In this document: positions 1 to 5,248 of the stretch, piece after piece
Numbering within the stretch: position 1 is the stretch's first letter
Layout of the letters: every line of letters begins with the position of its first letter
Assembly (NCBI GenBank): GCA_947457745.1
Contig: CANGWT010000125.1
Location: forward strand, 1-5,248
DNA length: 5,248 bases
DNA from: Burkholderiaceae bacterium
GTDB taxonomy: Bacteria > Pseudomonadota > Gammaproteobacteria > Burkholderiales > Burkholderiaceae
Reading direction: 5' to 3'
Translations under genes and position numbers: made by a program
Notes under the pieces: model-generated
Told to the model about the DNA's origin: nothing
Databases searched by the model: none
The model's input: the letters and a program-made list of their open reading frames with translations, nothing else

Positions 1-14
1 ACGATCTGAGTCAT
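1..14 (-). CDS. fdx: Partial start of ISC [2Fe-2S] ferredoxin (fdx), cut by window edge
   Basis: Only ATG plus three codons and two bases are present, reading M-T-Q-I and then leaving the window. The start lies 18 bp after the hscA stop on the same strand, which is where fdx sits in the standard iscR-S-U-A-hscB-hscA-fdx order. The ISC ferredoxin is a small cytosolic [2Fe-2S] protein that supplies electrons for cluster assembly on IscU. No motif can be checked in so short a piece, so the identity rests on operon position and on the start codon alone. The ribosome binding site is weak: only an A-rich stretch with AAGAAAAGAAAA precedes the start, so coupling to hscA translation is likely. Confidence 0.7.
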
Positions 15-32
15 TTTGGTAATTTTCTTTTC

Positions 33-1898
33 TTAAATTTCTGCAACATTCTTACCGGCCAACGCCCTCTTAATGCTGGCATTCATGCGCTTTTGGGCAA
101 ACTCATCGGTAGCCTTGGCAGCATGATCGACTGCTTTTCTGAGAATGGCACTATCAGTTTCCTCGGTAAGCATCTTTTGTAAGACAGCCATTTCTTGATC
201 AACCTCAGCCTGCTCTTGGAGATTTAACAATCTACGATCAGAATCCAAAGCGGTTTGCACGGCATCTAATAAACGCTGTGCATTAACCTGCTCTTCGCGT
301 AGAGATCTTGATAAGAGATCTACTTGGGCTGAAGCAAAACCATCTTGCAGCATCCGAGCAATCTCGGCATCAGTCAAACCATACGATGGCTTGATATCTA
401 TTGATGCTTGCACGCCTGAACCCTGCTCCATGGCGCTTACAGAAAGCAATCCATCCGCATCTACTTGATAGGTAACCCGAATACGGGCAGCACCAGCAGC
501 CATTGCTGGAATGCCACGCAACTCAAACTTACCCAAAGATCGACAGTCTTGCGCCAACTCTCTCTCGCCCTGCACCACCTGAATCGCTAGGGCGGTTTGG
601 CCATCTTTAAAGGTCGTGAAATCCTGAGCACGCGCTACCGGAATAGGTGTATTGCGAGGAATAATTTTTTCCACCAAGCCACCCATGGTTTCAATACCAA
701 GAGAGAGTGGAATCACATCTAATAGAAGCCACTCATCATCCTTACTTTGATTACCGGCAAGTAAGTCTGCTTGCATTGCAGCGCCTAAAGCAACCACCTG
801 ATCTGGATTGAGATTGTTTAAGGGTTTAGTGCCGAAGAGTTCGCCAACCGCACGTTGTACATGAGGCATGCGAGTTGCTCCGCCGACCATCACGACGCCT
901 TTAACTTCATCAGTCTTAAGACTTGCATCGCGCAAAGCCTTCTTCACGGCAACCAAAGTCTTGTTGATTAAGTTTTGCGTGATTTCAAAAAACTGCGCTT
1001 GGCTAACTCCCACATTGATCACAGTTCCATCTGCAAGGGTTTCATGAACGCGTGCTAATGGGTTGTGACTCAATTGCTCTTTCGCATGTTTGCAAGAGAG
1101 TAAAAGCTTACGGTGATCCTGAATCGAAAGTGGTGGAAGCTTAGCTTGCTCAATCACCCAACAATAGAGACGATGGTCAAAATCATCACCACCCAAAGCA
1201 GAGTCGCCGCCAGTGGATAGGACTTCAAATACCCCTCTGCTCATACGCAAAATGGAGATATCAAAAGTGCCACCACCCAAATCGTAAACCGCGTAGATTC
1301 CCTCGGAGGCATTATCTAAGCCATAAGCAATCGCAGCAGCAGTAGGCTCATTGAGTAGACGCAACACTTCAATACCAGCCAACTTCGCAGCATCTTTAGT
1401 CGCTTGACGCTGAGCATCATCAAAATAAGCGGGTACAGTAATCACTGCACCAACGATGTCGTCATTTACCGAATCTTCCGCTAACTGGCGCAAGCGCGCC
1501 AGAATTTCTGCAGAAACTTCAATGGGACTCTTATCACCCGCTACTGTTTTGAGCTTTAACATCCCAGGCTCATCAACGAAATCGTAGGGAGTGCTTTCGA
1601 TATTCTCTACGTCAACAATCCCCCGGCCCATGAAACGTTTCACAGAAACGATCGTATTTTTAGGATCAGAGACAATACTTTCGGCAGCCTCAAAACCCGC
1701 TTGGGTTCTGCCATTTGGGAGATAGCGCACCACCGAAGGAAGTAATTCACGCCCTTCTGAATCGGGGAGCACTTTAGGCAAGGCATCCCGCACAATTGCG
1801 ACCAAGGAATTAGTGGTACCCAAATCAATACCTACTGCAATCCGACGCTGATGCGGAGCAAGTGATTTACCAGGTTCGGAGATTTGTAATAAGGCCAT
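33..1898 (-). CDS. hscA: Fe-S cluster assembly Hsp70 chaperone HscA
   Basis: A specialised cytosolic Hsp70 that binds the LPPVK motif of IscU and uses ATP hydrolysis, stimulated by HscB, to promote cluster transfer from IscU to apo-proteins. The 621 residues fit the family (about 616 in E. coli). Visible nucleotide-binding motifs are IDLGTTNS (24-31), YDLGGGTFD (205-213) and VMVGGATRMP (336-345). The conserved interdomain linker LLLDVIPLSL is at 391-400, followed by the beta-sandwich substrate domain to about residue 505 and a helical lid to the end. The N-terminus MALLQISEPG and the APHQRR segment at 14-19 match HscA rather than DnaK, which fixes both the identity and the start. The gene begins 18 bp after the hscB stop with no recognisable Shine-Dalgarno sequence, so translation is probably coupled to hscB. 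No frameshift or missing motif is seen. Confidence 0.98.
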   Translation of the reverse strand: MALLQISEPGKSLAPHQRRIAVGIDLGTTNSLVAIVRDALPKVLPDSEGRELLPSVVRYLPNGRTQAGFEAAESIVSDPKNTIVSVKRFMGRGIVDVENIESTPYDFVDEPGMLKLKTVAGDKSPIEVSAEILARLRQLAEDSVNDDIVGAVITVPAYFDDAQRQATKDAAKLAGIEVLRLLNEPTAAAIAYGLDNASEGIYAVYDLGGGTFDISILRMSRGVFEVLSTGGDSALGGDDFDHRLYCWVIEQAKLPPLSIQDHRKLLLSCKHAKEQLSHNPLARVHETLADGTVINVGVSQAQFFEITQNLINKTLVAVKKALRDASLKTDEVKGVVMVGGATRMPHVQRAVGELFGTKPLNNLNPDQVVALGAAMQADLLAGNQSKDDEWLLLDVIPLSLGIETMGGLVEKIIPRNTPIPVARAQDFTTFKDGQTALAIQVVQGERELAQDCRSLGKFELRGIPAMAAGAARIRVTYQVDADGLLSVSAMEQGSGVQASIDIKPSYGLTDAEIARMLQDGFASAQVDLLSRSLREEQVNAQRLLDAVQTALDSDRRLLNLQEQAEVDQEMAVLQKMLTEETDSAILRKAVDHAAKATDEFAQKRMNASIKRALAGKNVAEI

Positions 1899-1916
1899 GG
1901 GGTCTAGAGTGTAAAG

Positions 1917-2456
1917 CTATACCAAAGCTGAGATAGCATCATCTAGCTCTAGCGCAAACTTATCAATAAAAAGCAGGCCCCTGAGTAACTCAGCTGCGCG
2001 TTCATAGTTCTTAGCGCCATCGATAGCCTGTGTAATGTCTACTAAGAGATCTCGTTTAGCTTGATCAACCTCTTCAGCTAAAACTTCCAGGGCACCGAGA
2101 TCCTCATCTTGGTCTTCGAGACTTTCACGCCACTCCATTTGCTTCATCAGAAAAGCAGCTGGCATAGCAGTGTTAGTCTCGAGGCGTGCATCTACTTTGT
2201 GGAGTTGGCAAAGATAGAGTCCACGCTGAATGGGATTTTTCAAAGTCTGAAACGCAGTATTTGCTAAGGTAGCCATTTGCATGGCCAGTCTTTGCTCGGT
2301 ATCGCTACCGCGGGCATAGCGATCGGGATGTACTTCTTTTTGGATCGCCAAATAGGCCTGATCTAATGCAGACAAATCCAGATTGAATTGCTCTTCTAAA
2401 CCAAAGAAACGAAAGTAATTGTCAGACGCGGAAGGATTCACCACAACCACACTCAT
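1917..2456 (-). CDS. hscB: J-domain co-chaperone HscB (Hsc20)
   Basis: HscB is the J-protein partner of HscA: it binds IscU, delivers it to HscA and stimulates ATP hydrolysis. The product has 179 residues (E. coli 171). The J domain runs from about residue 12 (DNYFRFFGL) to about 85, with the diagnostic HPD triad at 43-45 that contacts the Hsp70. A C-terminal helical bundle (about 96-179) carries FLMKQMEWRESLED at 102-115, like the IscU-binding face of known HscB. The start overlaps the 3' end of iscA by 35 bp. No ATG, GTG or TTG codon lies between the end of that overlap and the J domain, so the gene must start inside iscA. ATG at 2456 is the best choice; in-frame GTG codons at 2450, 2444 and 2441 are alternatives. 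The odd VVVV at residues 3-6 is the other-frame reading of IscA's CGCG. No strong Shine-Dalgarno sequence is present, so coupling to iscA is likely. Confidence 0.96.
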   Translation of the reverse strand: MSVVVVNPSASDNYFRFFGLEEQFNLDLSALDQAYLAIQKEVHPDRYARGSDTEQRLAMQMATLANTAFQTLKNPIQRGLYLCQLHKVDARLETNTAMPAAFLMKQMEWRESLEDQDEDLGALEVLAEEVDQAKRDLLVDITQAIDGAKNYERAAELLRGLLFIDKFALELDDAISALV

Positions 2457-2745
2457 CTTTTACATTCGGGTTTTGAAACTTAAAGCCTTCGTTCAAACCT
2501 TCACGTACAAAGTCTAATTCGGTGCCATCTAAATAGGCCAAGCTCTTAGGATCAATAAAGATCGTAATGCCATTAGATTCAAATTTCACATCTTCGGGAG
2601 CAGCCTCATCTACATATTCCAGTTGATAGGCCAAGCCAGAACAACCCGTAGTACGAACACCTAAGCGTAAGCCGCAACCTTTTCCACGCTTATCTAAATT
2701 GCGCTGAACATGTTTCGCTGCTTTGTCGGTTAAGGAAATTGCCAT
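2422..2745 (-). CDS. iscA: A-type Fe-S carrier IscA
   Basis: A small A-type carrier of the HesB/IscA family that binds iron or a cluster and passes it to target enzymes, notably [4Fe-4S] proteins. The product is 107 residues, the usual IscA length. The three conserved ligand cysteines are present: Cys35 in TTGCSGLAY, and Cys99 and Cys101 in the C-terminal ECGCGESF. There is an additional Cys24 outside the canonical set. The reading frame is open further upstream to an ATG at 2817, but that would overlap iscU and add 24 unrelated residues. The start at 2745 gives the family N-terminus MAISLTDKAA and has a good Shine-Dalgarno sequence 8 nt upstream. It begins 19 bp after the iscU stop, and its 3' end overlaps hscB by 35 bp. 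Confidence 0.98.
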   Translation of the reverse strand: MAISLTDKAAKHVQRNLDKRGKGCGLRLGVRTTGCSGLAYQLEYVDEAAPEDVKFESNGITIFIDPKSLAYLDGTELDFVREGLNEGFKFQNPNVKDECGCGESFRV

Positions 2746-2753
2746 GATGAAAG

Positions 2754-2760
2754 CCTCTTT
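2754..2760 (-). promoter_or_regulatory. Ribosome binding site of iscA
   Basis: The minus-strand sequence AAAGAGG lies 8 nt before the ATG at 2745, in the short gap between iscU and iscA. It decides the iscA start in favour of 2745 over the longer in-frame ATG at 2817. Confidence 0.8.
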
Positions 2761-2764
2761 ATCT

Positions 2765-3151
2765 TTACAGGGCCGGATGCTTTTCTTTGTAATCAGCCAC
2801 TGCTGCCTTGATGGCATCTTCAGCCAAGATAGAGCAGTGAATTTTTACTGGTGGCAAAGCCAACTCTTCAGCAATCAAAGAGTTCTTAATCTCTAAGGCT
2901 TGATCCAAGGTTTTGCCTTTAACCCACTCAGTGACTAATGAGGAGGATGCAATCGCAGAACCACAACCATAGGTCTTGAACTTGGCATCCTCAATCACAC
3001 CCTGATCGTTTACACGAATCTGCAACTTCATCACGTCACCACAAGCAGGTGCACCGACCATGCCAGTACCTACTTGGTCATCACCTTTTTCAAAAGAACC
3101 TACATTGCGGGGATTCTCATAATGATCAATTACTTTGTCGCTATATGCCAT
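2765..3151 (-). CDS. iscU: Fe-S cluster scaffold protein IscU
   Basis: The scaffold on which [2Fe-2S] clusters are built from iron and IscS-derived sulfur, then handed on by HscB and HscA. The product is 128 residues, matching the family. The cluster ligands are Cys37 (APACGD), Cys63 (YGCGSA) and Cys106 (HCSIL), with Asp39 and His105 also conserved. The HscA recognition motif LPPVK is at 99-103. These positions equal those of E. coli IscU. The start at 3151 gives the typical N-terminus MAYSDKVIDHYENPRNVG, with a modest GCGAGA about 8 nt upstream as the likely ribosome binding site. It follows iscS after 57 bp and precedes iscA by 19 bp. Confidence 0.98.
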   Translation of the reverse strand: MAYSDKVIDHYENPRNVGSFEKGDDQVGTGMVGAPACGDVMKLQIRVNDQGVIEDAKFKTYGCGSAIASSSLVTEWVKGKTLDQALEIKNSLIAEELALPPVKIHCSILAEDAIKAAVADYKEKHPAL

Positions 3152-3208
3152 GGTATTTTCTCGCTATCTCTTTTATCTTTTATCTTGCTTAAATATATTC
3201 AATATTGC
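3152..3208 (-). other. iscS-iscU intergenic gap, AT-rich with short repeats
   Basis: This is the longest gap inside the operon (57 bp) and is strongly AT-rich. On the plus strand it holds a tandem TTTTATC pair (3171-3177 and 3178-3184) and a spaced direct repeat TTGCTTA (3185-3191 and 3205-3211), the second copy covering the iscS stop codon. A weak AATAT/ATATT stem is possible. I see no promoter, gene or terminator. In E. coli the same gap is the target of the small RNA RyhB, but no such pairing can be shown here. Confidence 0.5.
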
Positions 3209-4468
3209 TTAATGTGCTGCCCACTGGATAGTACTGAGATCAATACCATCCTTAAACATTTCCCATAGAGGTGAAAGCTCGCGTAACTTCGCAATCTTTT
3301 CTTTAACCAATTTGATCGTGAAATCCACTTCTTCTTCAGTAGTAAAGCGTCCCAAAGTAAAACGAATTGAGCTATGTGCTAATTCATCATTACGACCAAG
3401 TGCGCGCAATACATAAGAAGGCTCCAAGGATGCTGAAGTACATGCAGAACCAGAGGAAATGGCCAGGTCTTTCAAGGCCATCAACATCGACTCGCCCTCA
3501 ACATAGTTAAAGCTGATGTTGAGGTTATGTGGAACACGATGCTCCATATCTCCATTTACATAAACCTCTTCGATATCCTTCAAGCCATTGAGCAAGCGAT
3601 CACGCAATGCGCGGATGCGAGCATTGCCCGAGGCCATCTCAAGGCGTGCAATACGGAAAGCCTCACCCAAACCAACGATTTGGTGTACGGCTAGAGTGCC
3701 AGAACGCATACCACGCTCGTGACCGCCACCATGAATCTGCGCCTCAATACGAATACGGGGCTTGCGACGCACAAACAAGGCGCCGATACCTTTAGGGCCA
3801 TAGGTCTTATGAGCAGAAAAGCTCATTAAATCTACTTTAGTTTTCTCTAAATCAATCTCAACTTTGCCAGTAGCTTGCGCTGCATCCACATGAAAAATCA
3901 CGCCACGTGAGCGGCATAGCTCACCAATACGTGGAATATCTTGGACCACGCCAATCTCGTTATTGACGTACATCACTGACAACAAAATGGTAGCCGGTTT
4001 CATTGCCGCTTCCAACTGGGCAAAATCAATCAAACCATTGGGGAGGACATCCAAGTAAGTAACTTCAAAGCCTTCGCGCTCGAGCTCACGACAAGTATCT
4101 AAAGTTGCTTTGTGCTCTGTCTTCACGGTAATGATGTGGTTGCCACGCTCTTTATAAAAGTGCGCAGCACCTTTGAGTGCCAAATTAATACTTTCAGTTG
4201 CACCACTGGTAAATACAATCTCCCTTGGGTCGGCATGTACTAACTGAGCTACCTCTGAACGCGCCCACTCAACCGCTTCCTCTGCGGCCCAACCGTAGGC
4301 ATGGCTACGAGATGCGGCATTACCAAACTGCTCACGCAAGTAAGGCAACATCTTGTCTACCACGCGCGGATCAATCGGAGTAGTAGCCGAATAGTCCATA
4401 TAAACCGGGAAATGCTTTGGACTAAACATCGGTATTGACTGCTGGGGAATGTCTTGTGGTGCGTTCAT
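3209..4468 (-). CDS. iscS: Cysteine desulfurase IscS
   Basis: A PLP-dependent class V aminotransferase-fold enzyme that converts L-cysteine to L-alanine and carries the sulfur as a persulfide to IscU, and in many bacteria to tRNA thiolation and other acceptors. The product has 419 residues (E. coli 404). Visible active-site features are the PLP lysine Lys221 in SFSAHKTYGPKG, His119 in TEHKATLDTC, Asn170 in VNNEIGVVQD, Asp195 and Gln198 in HVDAAQ, and the catalytic Cys343 in SSGSACTSASLEPSYVL. The C-terminus LSPLWEMFKDGIDL...IQWAAH is the IscS type, including the region that contacts IscU. About 15 extra N-terminal residues rich in Pro and Gln precede the usual start of homology (FPVYMDYSATTP). 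ATG at 4468 is taken as the start although its Shine-Dalgarno is weak; Met14 (4429) is the alternative. Confidence 0.98.
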   Translation of the reverse strand: MNAPQDIPQQSIPMFSPKHFPVYMDYSATTPIDPRVVDKMLPYLREQFGNAASRSHAYGWAAEEAVEWARSEVAQLVHADPREIVFTSGATESINLALKGAAHFYKERGNHIITVKTEHKATLDTCRELEREGFEVTYLDVLPNGLIDFAQLEAAMKPATILLSVMYVNNEIGVVQDIPRIGELCRSRGVIFHVDAAQATGKVEIDLEKTKVDLMSFSAHKTYGPKGIGALFVRRKPRIRIEAQIHGGGHERGMRSGTLAVHQIVGLGEAFRIARLEMASGNARIRALRDRLLNGLKDIEEVYVNGDMEHRVPHNLNISFNYVEGESMLMALKDLAISSGSACTSASLEPSYVLRALGRNDELAHSSIRFTLGRFTTEEEVDFTIKLVKEKIAKLRELSPLWEMFKDGIDLSTIQWAAH

Positions 4469-4492
4469 TTTTTGCTTGTCGATTAATAGGTA

Positions 4493-4508
4493 AAGAGATT
4501 GATCTCTT
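4493..4508 (-). repeat. Palindrome between iscR and iscS (possible mRNA hairpin)
   Basis: The plus strand reads AAGAGAT-TG-ATCTCTT, a perfect inverted repeat with 7-bp arms and a 2-nt centre. In RNA it would form about 5-6 pairs around a small loop. It begins 3 nt after the iscR stop and fills much of the 43-bp gap before iscS. No U-run follows, so it is not an intrinsic terminator. By analogy with E. coli, where structure after iscR stabilises the iscR part of the processed transcript, it could protect the iscR 3' end; that is inference. Confidence 0.55.
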
Positions 4509-4511
4509 GGA

Positions 4512-5081
4512 TTAACTTTGCCGGGCTAGATTAAAAACAGAATTGACAAGAGGGCGCTTCGGGGCGTCTTCTTTCTTTGCTGCGACGGCTGGCGCCGGCT
4601 TTTCTGCCTTAACACTGTCAACCTTGATTTTCTTGGGACGCAAATCTTGCAATACGATCCCGCGTCCAGATTGCTGGTGCACCAAGTCTCGTAATGACAC
4701 GGAACTCAGGTACTCCACCATCTTGGCATTGAGGTTCGACCAAAGATCATGGGTCATACAATGGCCCTGGCTTTCTTCATCGCTATGACAGTTACCTTTT
4801 CCGCCACATTGGGTTGCGTCCAGGGGCTCATCTACGGCCACAATGATGTCGGCCACGCTAATTTCCTCAGATTTACGGGCTAGGGTGTAACCACCACCAG
4901 GACCACGAGTACTTTCAACGATATTGAAACGGCGTAACTTGCCGAACAATTGCTCTAAATAAGAGAGAGAAATCTTCTGCCTTTGACTGATTCCAGCCAA
5001 AGTTACAGGCCCGTGCGTCTCACGCAGGGCTAAATCGATCATTGCGGTTACTGCAAAACGGCCTTTAGTTGTAAGTCTCAT
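4512..5081 (-). CDS. iscR: Rrf2-family [2Fe-2S] transcriptional regulator IscR
   Basis: A cluster-sensing DNA-binding repressor of the isc operon; the apo form in E. coli also controls other genes through a different site type. The N-terminus MRLTTKGRFAVTAM is the Rrf2 signature. The winged helix-turn-helix spans about residues 28-69, with SLSYLEQLFGKLRR as recognition helix (including Glu43, which tunes site specificity in E. coli) and RGPGGGYTLAR as wing. Likely cluster ligands are Cys92, Cys98, Cys108 and His111. Cys98 and Cys108 are separated by nine residues, against five in E. coli, so the ligand loop is longer. The product is 189 residues (E. coli 162) because of a Lys/Ala/Pro-rich tail (about 145-189) ending in NSVFNLARQS. 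The start is supported by AAGGTGA just upstream. It is the first gene of the operon, behind two predicted IscR operators. Confidence 0.98.
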   Translation of the reverse strand: MRLTTKGRFAVTAMIDLALRETHGPVTLAGISQRQKISLSYLEQLFGKLRRFNIVESTRGPGGGYTLARKSEEISVADIIVAVDEPLDATQCGGKGNCHSDEESQGHCMTHDLWSNLNAKMVEYLSSVSLRDLVHQQSGRGIVLQDLRPKKIKVDSVKAEKPAPAVAAKKEDAPKRPLVNSVFNLARQS

Positions 5082-5084
5082 ATG

Positions 5085-5091
5085 TCACCTT
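5085..5091 (-). promoter_or_regulatory. Ribosome binding site of iscR
   Basis: The minus-strand sequence AAGGTGA ends 3 nt before the ATG at 5081, with its AGG core 6 nt away. It is the strongest Shine-Dalgarno sequence in the window and confirms the iscR start. Confidence 0.85.
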
Positions 5092-5119
5092 GGTAATGGA
5101 TTGTTATGGACAGCTAACA

Positions 5120-5140
5120 GTCGGGCGGGTAATACCCGAC
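5120..5140. repeat. Nested inverted repeats at the promoter
   Basis: Two overlapping inverted repeats share this stretch on the plus strand: GTCGGG (5120-5125) with CCCGAC (5135-5140), and CGGGT (5126-5130) with ACCCG (5134-5138). They cannot form at once. The stretch covers the right arm of the proximal IscR site and the candidate -10, so part of the symmetry may reflect protein binding and not RNA folding. Confidence 0.45.
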
Positions 5141-5158
5141 CATTCCACTCAAGTTTAA
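5129..5158 (-). promoter_or_regulatory. Candidate sigma-70 promoter for the isc operon
   Basis: A possible -35 TTAAAC (5158-5153) and -10 TATTAC (5134-5129) are separated by 18 bp on the minus strand. Transcription would begin near 5122 and give a leader of about 40 nt. Both boxes are imperfect, but their overlap with the proximal IscR site fits repression by blocking RNA polymerase. No better pair was found between 5248 and 5082; TATATG/TATGTT near 5165-5158 lacks a good -35 partner. Confidence 0.35.
5132..5156 (-). promoter_or_regulatory. Predicted IscR type 1 operator, proximal site
   Basis: The minus-strand 25-mer starts AAACTTGAGT and ends GGTCGGGTAT. Against the E. coli type 1 consensus as I recall it (left arm ATASYYGACT, centre RWWWY, right arm AGTCRRSTAT) it matches 21 of 25 positions, failing at 2, 9, 12 and 16. 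The right arm is almost perfect. It lies about 50 bp before iscR and overlaps the candidate promoter, as expected for autorepression by cluster-loaded IscR. Confidence 0.75.
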
Positions 5159-5161
5159 CAT

Positions 5162-5186
5162 ATACCCCACTAAATTGCTCAGGCAT
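5162..5186 (-). promoter_or_regulatory. Predicted IscR type 1 operator, distal site
   Basis: The minus-strand 25-mer starts ATGCCTGAGC and ends AGTGGGGTAT. It also matches 21 of 25 positions of the recalled type 1 consensus, failing at 3, 9, 10 and 19. It has the same orientation as the proximal site, with 5 bp between them and centres 30 bp apart, about three helical turns. E. coli iscR likewise has two adjacent sites. Confidence 0.65.
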
Positions 5187-5198
5187 TGACCCCTTGGC

Positions 5199-5248
5199 TT
5201 AAATGGCGTCCCGGGAACGGGCGCCAAATGCCATTTCCTTCACCTTAG
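5199..5248 (-). other. Possible 3' end of an upstream gene, or a chance short ORF
   Basis: One minus-strand frame is open from 5246 to a TAA at 5201-5199 and would end a protein in KVKEMAFGARSRDAI; the other two frames hit stops within the first bases. It could be the C-terminus of a gene starting beyond the right edge. The same stretch also contains ATG at 5234 behind AAGGTGAAGGA, which would give an 11-residue peptide. Fifteen open codons are easily due to chance, and no family is recognised. Confidence 0.2.
5201..5236. repeat. GC-rich inverted repeat upstream of the IscR sites
   Basis: On the plus strand TGGCG-T-CCCG (5204-5213) pairs with CGGG-CGCCA (5218-5226) around the loop GGAA, giving nine pairs with one bulged T. 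A second possible pairing joins AAATGGC (5201-5207) with GCCATTT (5230-5236). No T-run of more than three follows on either strand, so a classical intrinsic terminator is not supported. It may mark the end of an upstream transcription unit. Confidence 0.4.

Noticed and set aside
301..322. Repeated AGAGATCT-like words
   Set aside because: They fall inside hscA and simply encode Ser/Arg/Leu residues of the lid (LLSRSLREE); no larger repeat structure surrounds them.
1640..1828. Minus-strand 62-residue ORF in another frame of hscA
   Set aside because: It lies inside the conserved nucleotide-binding region of HscA and has no ribosome binding site or family features.
2746..2817. In-frame upstream extension of iscA to an ATG at 2817
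   Set aside because: It overlaps the end of iscU, adds 24 residues with no family match, and the internal ATG at 2745 has a good Shine-Dalgarno and gives the standard 107-residue protein.
3074..3268. Plus-strand 64-residue ORF across the iscU start and the iscS-iscU gap
   Set aside because: It is antisense to conserved genes, hydrophobic only because of the AT-rich gap, and has no recognisable start signals or family.
3607..3795. Plus-strand 62-residue ORF within iscS
   Set aside because: It lies wholly inside conserved iscS coding sequence and matches no family; it is a shadow frame.
4543..4788. Plus-strand 81-residue ORF within iscR
   Set aside because: It is antisense to a well-supported gene, and its composition mirrors the Lys/Ala-rich IscR tail read on the other strand.
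5201..5236. Intrinsic transcription terminator
   Set aside because: The stem is good, but neither strand has a T-run after it, so it is reported only as an inverted repeat.
1..5248. A novel or mobile system within the window
   Set aside because: All coding space is taken by the conserved isc operon with intact motifs; there are no transposase genes, terminal repeats, tRNA sites or composition breaks.

Overview
The window carries a near-complete ISC iron-sulfur cluster assembly operon, read entirely from the minus strand (right to left in window coordinates). The gene order is iscR, iscS, iscU, iscA, hscB, hscA, and the first four codons of a gene that is almost certainly fdx are cut off by the left edge. 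The proteins resemble the Escherichia coli set closely; HscA even shares the N-terminus MALLQISEPG. The middling base composition, the Lys/Ala/Pro-rich IscR tail ending near NSVF and the compact operon suggest a beta-proteobacterium, most likely a Burkholderiales member such as Polynucleobacter. That placement is inference, because no marker gene is present.

Layout in transcription order: 5248-5082 is a control region. It holds a GC-rich inverted repeat, two tandem 25-bp sites that fit the IscR type 1 operator, a plausible promoter overlapping the proximal site, and a good Shine-Dalgarno sequence. Then follow iscR (5081-4512), a 43-bp gap with a near-perfect palindrome, iscS (4468-3209), a 57-bp AT-rich gap, iscU (3151-2765), iscA (2745-2422), hscB (2456-1917, overlapping iscA by 35 bp), hscA (1898-33) and the fdx start (14-1). 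No tRNA, rRNA, CRISPR array, insertion sequence or intrinsic terminator was found. The operon's terminator would lie beyond the left edge.

How the genes work together: IscS takes sulfur from cysteine and passes it to the scaffold IscU, where a [2Fe-2S] cluster forms with electrons from ferredoxin (Fdx). The co-chaperone HscB delivers loaded IscU to the Hsp70 HscA, whose ATP cycle drives cluster release. IscA acts as an A-type carrier. IscR is itself a [2Fe-2S] protein and represses the operon when clusters are plentiful, which closes the feedback loop. All catalytic and ligand residues looked for in these proteins are present.

I see no undescribed system here; this is a core housekeeping locus. 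Points worth a second look are the tandem operators, the longer ligand loop and unusual tail of IscR, the hairpin just after iscR, and the iscA/hscB overlap in which IscA's essential Cys-Gly-Cys motif is also the start of hscB.
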